14,867 nucleotides of DNA, from contig MVRP01000090.1 of NCBI GenBank assembly GCA_002067405.1, forward strand, positions 1-14,867, given 5' to 3'. Positions 6,815 through 13,711 of the stretch are shown here, one piece after another. Made by a program: the position numbers and the translations under genes. The notes beneath the pieces are model-generated. The model was not told the origin of the DNA, did no database searches, and saw nothing but the letters and a program-made list of their open reading frames with translations. Numbering within the stretch: position 1 is the first letter of the stretch; each line of letters opens with the position of its first letter. This stretch comes from Syntrophorhabdaceae bacterium PtaU1.Bin034 (GTDB taxonomy: Bacteria > Desulfobacterota_G > Syntrophorhabdia > Syntrophorhabdales > WCHB1-27).

Positions 6815-7435
6815 TCAAGTGTCTTTTCCCCATTCTGCCGCAGAGACTCCCTCGAGCACGATCTGTCTGTAGTTTTTTGCGAGCGATGCTCCATCGATAG
6901 TCTTATGGAACATGTACCACTCGAGAAGGCTGCCGTTCTGAATGGCGTTCAGACAGTGCGCAGCCATTTCGCTGTCGACGTCCTTTCTGACACATCCCTC
7001 ACGCTTCCCTTCTTCTATGAGGCCTTCGAGGAAACTCAGCAACTTTGTGTAAACGGCGATGATCCTCCGTTCATGGCGCGTTCGGCTTCCCGTCAGTTCG
7101 GCCGCGAGTGTCATGAACCCCACGCAGAAATCCCTGTAACGATAAGCGAATTCGGCAGTGATCTTGTGTAGCTGCTTGTACTTCTCTATAAAATTACCCT
7201 GGGCTTGCCCCAGTTCTGTAATCAAGCGGTCCACGTATACCCTTTCGTACTCTTGGATAATGGTGTCCAATAAGGCATCCTTGGTTTTGAAATACCAGTA
7301 GAAGGCTCCCTTCGTGACGCGAACGGCGTCGGTGATATCCTGGACACGAGTCCCCTTATAGCCATTTCGAAGGAAGAGCCTTATCGCTTCTTCCATTATT
7401 CTTTCCTTCACGTTCTCTACCACTCTATGAGACAT
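6815..7435 (-). CDS. TetR-family transcriptional regulator (A)
   Basis: The 206-residue protein has a TetR N-terminal helix-turn-helix at about residues 10-57, including the sequence ITDAVRVTKGAFYWYFKTKDAL typical of the family's recognition helix and the following turn. The C-terminal 140 residues form an all-helical ligand domain with no closer assignment. TetR proteins of this kind usually repress and release DNA on binding a small molecule, often an acyl-CoA or aromatic. AAGGA (7442-7446) lies six bases before ATG 7435. Operator-like palindromes sharing TTAACTAAC lie in its own leader (7448) and ahead of the operon starting at 6614 (6684, 6770), so autorepression plus control of the HyuB-thiolase operon is likely. 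Confidence 0.9.
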   Translation of the reverse strand: MSHRVVENVKERIMEEAIRLFLRNGYKGTRVQDITDAVRVTKGAFYWYFKTKDALLDTIIQEYERVYVDRLITELGQAQGNFIEKYKQLHKITAEFAYRYRDFCVGFMTLAAELTGSRTRHERRIIAVYTKLLSFLEGLIEEGKREGCVRKDVDSEMAAHCLNAIQNGSLLEWYMFHKTIDGASLAKNYRQIVLEGVSAAEWGKDT

Positions 7436-7447
7436 CGTTTATCCTTA

Positions 7448-7506
7448 TTAACTAACCAGTTAGCATGTTATCTATGGATTCTCGATCACATGCTTATTTT
7501 TGTCAA
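7448..7506 (-). promoter_or_regulatory. promoter and operator site 3 of TetR gene A
   Basis: On the - strand TTGACA (7501-7506) is a perfect -35 and GAGAAT (7478-7483), 17 bases on, is a fair -10. Just downstream lies the operator core TTAACTAACCAGTTAG (7448-7463), directly before the ribosome binding site. A second inverted repeat, AGCATGT (7462-7468) and ACATGCT (7488-7494), spans the -10. The 7507-7634 remainder holds no recognisable gene. Confidence 0.6.
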
Positions 7507-7634
7507 GAACAAAATACCAAAAAAATGAGTTGAGCCGGAGTTTTCCAGGTACAGCCTCGTTCCGAGACGGTGACACGCGTCCGTGAAGGCCGATCAGGCG
7601 GATTGTCAGGGACGAATGATTGGCGCCTTTCCGA

Positions 7635-8045
7635 TCACAGCGTCTTCTTCGGCTGCGCAGGGCACTCCGCTTTTGCCGGGCATTGGGTAAGGCAGAAGTC
7701 CAGGGGCGCCTTCCTGGCGATCAGGTCGTCCCACTCCTTCGACGTCATAGCAGCGCCGTACGATACGCCCAGGCCTTTCAGGATCATGGCGTCACGCTCC
7801 CTGATGACCTCCTCGTTCCCCTGGGGATCATTGCACCGGCCGGCCCCACAGTTTGGGCAGGTCAGGCACAGCATGTCCACACCCTTAGCCGCACGGATCA
7901 TAACCTCGCTCTCCGGCCTGAGGGCGGCCTTTACGGTCTGTTCGGTCTCAAGGAATTTCCCCGGCCGATCAGGGAATTCGGCCGGGCGGAACCGTAGACA
8001 TAACAAGTGGTGCGGTCGGAGCGTCATTGTTTTTATAGGGTTCAT
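7635..8045 (-). CDS. DUF1284 family cysteine-rich protein
   Basis: The 136-residue protein begins with the LRPHHLLCLRF signature of the DUF1284 family. It has two cysteine groups, CLTCPNCGAGRC in the middle and CLTQCPAKAEC near the C-terminus, which look suited to an iron-sulfur cluster or zinc; the biochemical role of the family is unknown to me. ATG 8045 is preferred over the longer frame (to 8087) because AAAAGG lies just ahead of it and because the longer frame overlaps the MoaD-like gene. It starts 10 bp past the stop of that gene and is the last gene of the molybdenum-enzyme group, so a part in cofactor or cluster assembly is plausible but only by position. Confidence 0.78.
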   Translation of the reverse strand: MNPIKTMTLRPHHLLCLRFRPAEFPDRPGKFLETEQTVKAALRPESEVMIRAAKGVDMLCLTCPNCGAGRCNDPQGNEEVIRERDAMILKGLGVSYGAAMTSKEWDDLIARKAPLDFCLTQCPAKAECPAQPKKTL

Positions 8046-8055
8046 TATCCTTTTC

Positions 8056-8250
8056 TCAACCTCCACCAAAGACAAACACGATTTCAATTTTGTCTCCGTC
8101 CTTTAGACGGAGTTCTGAATCGAGTTGGCGGCCACCTAAATAATACAATGCAGGAAGATTGAATTTATTTTTGAGGTCCCTGCCGGTGGCACCTTCCTTC
8201 AATTCCTGCGTATATAACTCGCCGCGCATACTTATCTCTACCTTGATCAT
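8056..8250 (-). CDS. MoaD/ThiS-like sulfur carrier protein
   Basis: The 64-residue protein has the ubiquitin-like pattern of MoaD/ThiS proteins: a first beta strand VEISMRGE, a conserved LKDGDKIEI turn near the end, and a C-terminus ending in FGGG. In the family the C-terminal Gly is adenylated and turned into a thiocarboxylate that donates sulfur to molybdopterin or thiazole. The tail has three glycines rather than the usual final GG. GAGAGG lies upstream of ATG 8250. It follows the FAD subunit by 114 bp, in a transcript devoted to a molybdenum enzyme, which favours a MoaD-like role in molybdopterin synthesis over thiamine. A dedicated tungsten/molybdenum variant is also possible. The 8251-8364 gap shows no other feature. 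Confidence 0.75.
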   Translation of the reverse strand: MIKVEISMRGELYTQELKEGATGRDLKNKFNLPALYYLGGRQLDSELRLKDGDKIEIVFVFGGG

Positions 8251-8364
8251 TAGCTGCCTCTCAAATTACGCCAAGAATCCGAACTTCCCGGAAGGTGCGC
8301 GCCAATACATCTCAACGGAATAATTGCGACGCTTCACCAACCAGCCTGCCTTTCCCCATACCAC

Positions 8365-10737
8365 TTATTCCTGCTGCAATGCGCGCAGGATCGCCTGCTT
8401 TAGCAGATACTTCATGTTATGGAGCTTATATTCATTATGCCGCATGAAGCACGCTTCCTTTACCGAAAGCTCCGCCGCTTCCGCAGCGAGTGCTTCGGTA
8501 ATCGTTTTTCCCTTGAGATACTCCTCCACTGCGATAGCCCGATAGGGCACCGGGGCGACGCCGCCAAACACGACACGTGCATCCCGGATCACGCCGTTTT
8601 GCGTCTCAAAGCGGCTGGCTAGGCTGACGATGGCAAAATCGATGGCGTCACGGACACGGAATTTGTCATAGTGCGCCACGCCGTTTGCTTTTGGGACACG
8701 AATCTCTTTTACCAGTTCGCCCGGACCAAGATTATCACGCGCCCTCAACCTGGTAGTCAGGAATTCCTCTGCCGATAGCGTGCGCTCGGTAGTGACAACC
8801 TCGGCGCCAAGCATGACGAGCACCGGTGCGATATCCGAGGGGTTCACCGAATAGCAGGCGCAGTCCATGCAGCGCTTTGCCTCGTTGGTGGCCTCAGCGG
8901 CCTCCAGGCCGAAACTGTCCTCCTTGTCGAGAGAACGCTCGCCGAGGGCACGCTCTTTCTCACGGGCCATCTTCGGCTGTTCGATGCCATCAGGGTCGAA
9001 GGTTGTGAACTTTGAGTGGCCATTCCTGACTTCCAGAAGGGCAACGCCCAGATAACGGCACATGCCGCGCGCCGCATTGTGGCCGGCAGCAATAGCCTTG
9101 ATGACACTGGCGGGGCCGGTTGTCACATCGCCGCCGGCAAACACACCATCGCGGCTGGTCATCTGGGTCTCCTCGGACACCTCGATGAGGCCGCGGCGAT
9201 CGAGCTGCATCTGAAATTTCTCGCTCAGGAAGGACAGATCCGCCTGCTGCCCGACAGCCATCAGGATATTCTGCGCCTTCACCACAAACGTCTCGCGTTC
9301 GTCATACTGAGGATTGAACGCACCTTTCTCATCAAAGACGCTCACGCAGCGCTTCAGCTTCATGCCCTGTACCTTCCCGCTTTCTTCGAGAACCCTGTCG
9401 ACGCCCCAGGAGGTCATGATGACTATGCCTTCTTCTCTGGCGCGCTCAATCTCCTCCTCGCTCGCGGGCATCTGCCCTTCCGCTTCCAAACAGGCCAGGG
9501 TAACGTTCTTCGCGCCCAGCCGCTTGGCGGTGACGGCCACGTCCATGGCCACATTGCCGCCGCCGGTGACGAGCACATCCGTGCCGACTTTACCCTGCAT
9601 CCACTGGCTGACCTCCATGAGGAAATCAAGGCCGAACACGGTGAGGTCCTCTCCTGCAAGACCCAACAGCGGCCGTTTCCAGGCGCCGGTGGCGTAATAG
9701 ACGCTGTCATACTTCTTTCCCAGGTCTACCGGATCGACATCCCTGCCGATGGTCGTCTCCAGTATGAACTTCACGCCCATCCCTGCAAGGGCGGCAACAA
9801 ATCTGCGCACAATGTCCTTGGGCAACCGGTACGCCGGGATCGTGTATCTCAGCATACCCCCCGCCTCCTTCTTTTGATCGTACACGGTGACCTCGTTGCC
9901 GGCCTGCCGCAGGTAATACGCAGCCGCAAGGCCGGACGGCCCGGAACCGACAACCGCCACAGATTTACCGGTACTCGTCTCGGGCGCCGTGTAGAAAAGA
10001 TCGCCGTACTCGAGAACATAGTCGCCCACAAAGCGCTCTACGCTGCCGATGGCAACCCTCTCGTCATACTGTCTGCGGTTGCACGCTCCATGGCACCAAT
10101 GGGCACAGACGCGGCCCGTGATCATGGGCATGGGGTTATATTGCATGATGATGCGTGCCGCGGCCTCCAGGTTGCCCTTGCGCAGCTCCCCCATGTAGCC
10201 CGAAATATCAGTGCCCGCGGGACACTGCTGCATGCACGGCGTGGCATGGGCATGCATACCGCCGAATACGGAATGGTAGCGATTCTCGCCTTTGACTGCG
10301 TAACAGGTATCGCCGCCTTTGCGCAGGCACTTCAGGCGTCCGCCGATGGAATCAGGATAACGATAGTACCAACAGCGCACGTCCTGGCAGATGTTGCCGC
10401 CAATGGTGGCAAGATTGCGGATCAGGGGTGATGCGACGGAACGAGCCGCTTCCGCGAGAGCAGGATATGCCTTCCGAAGCAACGGCAGCTTCTCCAGCGC
10501 GCCAAGCTTGCAGCCCGCTCCGATCACGAGCGCGCCGTTGCACTCCTCCACACGATCGATCCCCGGTATGGTCTTTAAGTTCACCACTGTTTCCGGGTAC
10601 TCCTCCAGAATCCTGTCCTTGTATATGCCGAGCAGGTCGGTGCCGCCGGCCATAACCTGGGCTGTGCCCCGGGATTTATTGAGCAAATCGCATGCTTCCT
10701 CAAAAGTAGCTGCATTCACGTGGTTAAAACCCTTCAT
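8365..10737 (-). CDS. HcrB-like FAD subunit with an inserted GltD-like NAD(P) oxidoreductase module
   Basis: This 790-residue protein is a fusion by insertion. Residues 1-160 are the N-terminal half of a molybdenum-hydroxylase FAD subunit: AGGTDLLG (30-37) and TIGGNIC (111-117) bind FAD, and Cys122, Cys137 and Cys145 match the 4Fe-4S insert known in 4-hydroxybenzoyl-CoA reductase HcrB. Residues about 161-245 are a GltD-type two-cluster domain (Cys168, Cys172, then Cys211, Cys215, Cys219). Residues 255-565 are paired Rossmann folds with FAD motif GSGPSGLAAA (264-273) and NAD(P) motif TGGGNVAMDV (391-400). After RCMDCAC (622-628) the HcrB fold resumes with NPSDIAPVLVMLGAE and the CoxM-type C-terminal domain (to 790). 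Usual HcrB length is about 320. GGGAGGGG precedes ATG 10737, 13 bp past the Mo subunit gene. It probably moves electrons between NAD(P)H and the Mo site. Confidence 0.9.
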   Translation of the reverse strand: MKGFNHVNAATFEEACDLLNKSRGTAQVMAGGTDLLGIYKDRILEEYPETVVNLKTIPGIDRVEECNGALVIGAGCKLGALEKLPLLRKAYPALAEAARSVASPLIRNLATIGGNICQDVRCWYYRYPDSIGGRLKCLRKGGDTCYAVKGENRYHSVFGGMHAHATPCMQQCPAGTDISGYMGELRKGNLEAAARIIMQYNPMPMITGRVCAHWCHGACNRRQYDERVAIGSVERFVGDYVLEYGDLFYTAPETSTGKSVAVVGSGPSGLAAAYYLRQAGNEVTVYDQKKEAGGMLRYTIPAYRLPKDIVRRFVAALAGMGVKFILETTIGRDVDPVDLGKKYDSVYYATGAWKRPLLGLAGEDLTVFGLDFLMEVSQWMQGKVGTDVLVTGGGNVAMDVAVTAKRLGAKNVTLACLEAEGQMPASEEEIERAREEGIVIMTSWGVDRVLEESGKVQGMKLKRCVSVFDEKGAFNPQYDERETFVVKAQNILMAVGQQADLSFLSEKFQMQLDRRGLIEVSEETQMTSRDGVFAGGDVTTGPASVIKAIAAGHNAARGMCRYLGVALLEVRNGHSKFTTFDPDGIEQPKMAREKERALGERSLDKEDSFGLEAAEATNEAKRCMDCACYSVNPSDIAPVLVMLGAEVVTTERTLSAEEFLTTRLRARDNLGPGELVKEIRVPKANGVAHYDKFRVRDAIDFAIVSLASRFETQNGVIRDARVVFGGVAPVPYRAIAVEEYLKGKTITEALAAEAAELSVKEACFMRHNEYKLHNMKYLLKQAILRALQQE

Positions 10738-10750
10738 AGTTCACCCCTCC

Positions 10751-13018
10751 CTATTTCACTTTGCCCAGCGCCTTAAGGATGACTTCAGGCGTAGCGGGAT
10801 AATCGTTGACTTCCACGCCGATGGCGTTGGAAATAGCCATAAGAATGGCCGGCGGCGCAGGCGAGCCGGTGATTTCACCGAACCCCACCGCATGGAACGA
10901 CTCGCAATCCCACTGGGATTCCAGTATCACCCTGTCGAACTTCGGGAACTCGTTAAATGTGCGCCACTTATAGTCGATCATGTTCCCGTTCACGATGCGG
11001 CCCGTATACCGGTCGATGATCTCCTCCTCAAAAAGCGCCGTATCTGCGCCGGCTGCGCCGAAAGAGCCTTCCATTTGCATCTTCAGATTGATCGGGTCGA
11101 TGATCTGGCCGACATCAGTGCCCTCCAGCGCCGAAATCAGTTTCGCCTCTCCGGTGTCAAGATTCACCTCAACCTCCGCGAAGTAAATGGCAAAGTTCGG
11201 CTTATCGAAGTTTTGCTCATACACGCCCTCTCCCGTAATAGTGACCTCGGGGGTGCCGGTTATGGCGATCCACGGCAGCCGCATCCCGGGATTTCCTTTC
11301 GGAAACACCGTGTAGTTTTCGGTATCCAGTTCCTCCGCTGGCAGGTGCAGCATCTCCGAGGCCTTGGCCAGCAGCTTGTTTCGGGCGTCATTCGCAGCAC
11401 GCACGCATGCAGTGCCGATGGTGACGGTCCCACGGGAACCGATAAGGCCAGCGTCGTAGCCCGTGTGATGCGTGTCCGCGTCCACGACCTGCACTGAGTC
11501 GAAGGGCACCTTCAGGACCTCGGCCACCATTTTTTGGGCGCCGTGGCGCTGCGCACCGCCGGTTTCGCCGATGCAGCATTCGATGGTCACACTGCCGAAC
11601 ATGTGTAGTTTGACAAAAGCTTCAGTGGGGTCTTCACCGATATCCGCATTGCCGTGTACACCCACACCTACGCCGATCGCCTTATTCCCCTTGACGGAGG
11701 TGGGGACCTCCCATCCCTTCCACTTGTCCTTCCACCCGAATTTCTTTGCCGCTTCCTCCATGGCGGGCACGTAATTGACCGATTTGACGTCCCACCATTT
11801 GAAATCGCGCCAGATATAACCGTCGCCTGCGGCCACAAAGTTCTTTTTGAATATCTCCACAGGATCGAATCCCGCTTTGCGTGCGACACTGCAGACGAGC
11901 GGAATCAAGGCGCCTTTTAATTCCTGGCCCCCGAAGCCGCGTATGGGCGCGGCCGGGATATGGTTCGTCGCCACCAGCTTGCTGTCCAGGTCCCAGTTTT
12001 GGCATTTACCGAGGAAGACCTGCGCCTCTCCCAGACCGACCGCTATCTGCGCCTGGGCGTAGGTCGAGGACATGCCGGAATCAACGTACCATACGCCTTG
12101 GAGGGCGTTGATGATACCGTCCTTGCGCAAGCCCACCTTACCCCTGATCCTGCTGCCCATGCGGATCTCGTAGGTGTTGAAATGGTCCCTTTTGTCCATC
12201 ATGAGCTTCACGGGACTGTTCGTGGCCTGTGCAAGCGCCGCGGCCTGCAAGGCAAGCAAGGGGATCAACTGCTTGCTGCCGTAGCTGCCGCCGGAATGGA
12301 CACTCACGACACGGACGGCCGCGCCGGGTATTGAGCTTTCTGTGTTGATCTTCTGCAGATGCGGGGCCGCGCCGTTGTACCACAGCGTGAGCGCCTGCGG
12401 TCCGGTCCATTTGGCGATGGCACAGGGGCATTCCGGCGGAAGGGGGTGAGGGAACCTGTCGTAGCGATAGTAACCTTCTGCGATGTAATCCGATTCCGCG
12501 AACCCCTTCTCGATATTGCCCCTGTCGATGCGCTTGAAGGGCTCCGGGCTGAAAAACGGGTTTCCGGGGGTGAACTCATTGTTTTCAAACTGATCATAGA
12601 TCCGGGGTGCCCCGTCCTTCAGCGCCTTCTCACAATCCAGAACAAAGGGCAACTCCTCATATTCCACCTCAATGAGCTTGAGTGCCTCATTCGCGATCTC
12701 AACCGAGATTGCCGCAACGAGTGCCACACCGTCACCCACGAAGCGCAGCCTGCGGTCAAGGACCCGGCGGTGTTGCGGCAGGCCGCACTTCCAGTCCGGA
12801 ACCGTCTCATGCGTCAGAGCAGCCTTCACGCCGGGCAGCGTCCTCGCCCTCTGCGTATTGATGCTGAGGATGTTGGCATGGGCGTATGGGCTTTTGAGCA
12901 CACGGGCGACAAGCATGCCCGGAAGCCGTATATCGTCGATGAACTGCGTCCTTCCCGTGACGATCGCATGACCGTCAACGCGTTTTACATGCTTTCCAAT
13001 GTAGTGATAATCCGGCAT
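10751..13018 (-). CDS. molybdenum-cofactor subunit of a xanthine dehydrogenase-family enzyme, HCR-like
   Basis: The 755-residue protein has the two-domain layout of the large subunit of molybdenum hydroxylases. The N-terminal hammerhead domain starts RVDGHAIVTGRTQFIDDI. The cofactor domain has GGSYGSK (about 243-249), RGFGGQE (about 360-366), and a C-terminal GFGE with Glu near 715, the position of the catalytic Glu. The usual GQGxxT loop reads GGAQRHG. Partner subunits point to a ring-reducing or hydroxylating enzyme on an aromatic-CoA, but the substrate cannot be read. ATG 13018 has GGGAGG eight bases upstream; a TTG at 13024 would overlap the preceding stop and is less likely. It lies 2 bp after the 2Fe-2S gene. 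No signal peptide; a cytoplasmic heterotrimer is expected. Confidence 0.9.
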   Translation of the reverse strand: MPDYHYIGKHVKRVDGHAIVTGRTQFIDDIRLPGMLVARVLKSPYAHANILSINTQRARTLPGVKAALTHETVPDWKCGLPQHRRVLDRRLRFVGDGVALVAAISVEIANEALKLIEVEYEELPFVLDCEKALKDGAPRIYDQFENNEFTPGNPFFSPEPFKRIDRGNIEKGFAESDYIAEGYYRYDRFPHPLPPECPCAIAKWTGPQALTLWYNGAAPHLQKINTESSIPGAAVRVVSVHSGGSYGSKQLIPLLALQAAALAQATNSPVKLMMDKRDHFNTYEIRMGSRIRGKVGLRKDGIINALQGVWYVDSGMSSTYAQAQIAVGLGEAQVFLGKCQNWDLDSKLVATNHIPAAPIRGFGGQELKGALIPLVCSVARKAGFDPVEIFKKNFVAAGDGYIWRDFKWWDVKSVNYVPAMEEAAKKFGWKDKWKGWEVPTSVKGNKAIGVGVGVHGNADIGEDPTEAFVKLHMFGSVTIECCIGETGGAQRHGAQKMVAEVLKVPFDSVQVVDADTHHTGYDAGLIGSRGTVTIGTACVRAANDARNKLLAKASEMLHLPAEELDTENYTVFPKGNPGMRLPWIAITGTPEVTITGEGVYEQNFDKPNFAIYFAEVEVNLDTGEAKLISALEGTDVGQIIDPINLKMQMEGSFGAAGADTALFEEEIIDRYTGRIVNGNMIDYKWRTFNEFPKFDRVILESQWDCESFHAVGFGEITGSPAPPAILMAISNAIGVEVNDYPATPEVILKALGKVK

Positions 13019-13020
13019 GA

Positions 13021-13518
13021 TCAAAACCTCCCTTTCTCCGTGACGGCATGGATCGCTTCCATGACCTGATAGTGGCTGATGCAGCGGCAGTAATTACCGG
13101 AAAGGGATTCCACGATCTCGTCATCAGTGGGGTATGGATTCTTGTCGAGCAGCGCCTTGGCCGACATGATGATGCCGGGGGTGCAGAAACCGCACTGGAA
13201 TGCGGAATAGTCCACAAAGGCCTGCTGCAGCGGGTGGAGTTCGCCGGTTACGGGGTCCTCCAGCCCTTCGATGGTGGTCACGCTGCGGCCGTTGCAGTCC
13301 GCCGTCAGCACCATACAGGAGGCTACCGCGTTCCCATCCATAATGACAGTACAGTTTCCGCAGGCACCCTGGTCACACCCCTGCTTCGTGCCGGTCAGCC
13401 CCAGCCTGTTACGGAGCGTTTGCAGCAGGGTTTCTGACGGCAAAACACAACCTTCATCTTTCCCCACTATAAACCTGCGACTGACGCCGTTGATATAGAC
13501 AACAACTCGCTTATCCAT
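13021..13518 (-). CDS. 2Fe-2S subunit of a molybdenum hydroxylase, HcrC-like
   Basis: The 165-residue protein has the two-domain 2Fe-2S layout of HcrC, CoxS and XdhC-type small subunits. The plant-ferredoxin-like domain holds Cys48, Cys53, Cys56 and Cys68 (CDQGACGNC and a later Cys). The helical domain holds Cys109, Cys112, Cys144 and Cys146 (CGFC and CRC). The two clusters carry electrons between the Mo site and the FAD subunit. AGGAGGT lies seven bases upstream of ATG 13518, a strong start. It is the first gene of the operon 2Fe-2S, Mo, FAD. Its 5' leader holds the second copy of the repeated element at 13589-13708. Confidence 0.93.
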   Translation of the reverse strand: MDKRVVVYINGVSRRFIVGKDEGCVLPSETLLQTLRNRLGLTGTKQGCDQGACGNCTVIMDGNAVASCMVLTADCNGRSVTTIEGLEDPVTGELHPLQQAFVDYSAFQCGFCTPGIIMSAKALLDKNPYPTDDEIVESLSGNYCRCISHYQVMEAIHAVTEKGRF

Positions 13519-13588
13519 TGAAACGACCTCCTTTGATCGTGAATGTAGTTTCCAATTCGCACTATCTACCTGCGTTATCTGTTTAGGC

Positions 13589-13640
13589 CAAAGAAAAAGG
13601 ACGGCGCGTTAAGTGGTCAGGTCACCTAACGACCGTCCTT
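13589..13640 (-). terminator. intrinsic terminator/attenuator upstream of the molybdenum-enzyme operon
   Basis: On the - strand AAGGACGG (13633-13640) pairs with CCGUCCUU (13597-13604). Inside, GUUAGGUG (13623-13630) pairs with CACUUAAC (13608-13615) with one G-U pair, closing a 7-base loop. UUUCUUUG follows directly (13589-13596). Strong Rho-independent form in the direction TetR B to 2Fe-2S gene. Confidence 0.75.
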
Positions 13641-13708
13641 GTTTTCCTTCTTGCCTTTCCCCTCGGGAGCCAGCCTCGGAGAAAACCCTATTTTATGCTA
13701 TGCCTTGC
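13589..13708 (-). promoter_or_regulatory. repeated leader element, copy B (candidate structured RNA/attenuator)
   Basis: Counterpart of 4211-4327. The identical 23-base block is at 13686-13708, three bases past the stop of TetR gene B. On the - strand UUUUCUCC (13678-13685) pairs with GGGGAAAG (13655-13662) using G-U pairs, with a 15-base loop that again contains CGAGGCU. The terminator hairpin follows at 13597-13640. It ends about 70 bases before the 2Fe-2S start codon. A TAAAAT inside the identical block, just before GGG, could alternatively be a -10 for a start within the element, though no -35 is evident. Confidence 0.55.
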
Positions 13709-13711
13709 TTA

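Noticed and set aside
9016..10431. 471-codon + strand open frame opposite the FAD subunit
   Set aside because: It is antisense to a clearly recognised protein; its composition (His/Ala/Gly-rich, no family features) is what the GC-rich complementary strand gives.
10391..11497. 368-codon + strand open frame across the FAD/Mo subunit junction
   Set aside because: Antisense shadow of two well-supported genes, with no family signature.
13019..13024. TTG start for the Mo subunit at 13024
   Set aside because: ATG 13018 has better spacing from GGGAGG and avoids overlap with the preceding stop.
12359..13069. 236-codon + strand open frame opposite the Mo subunit
   Set aside because: Antisense to strong coding sequence, with no recognisable domain.
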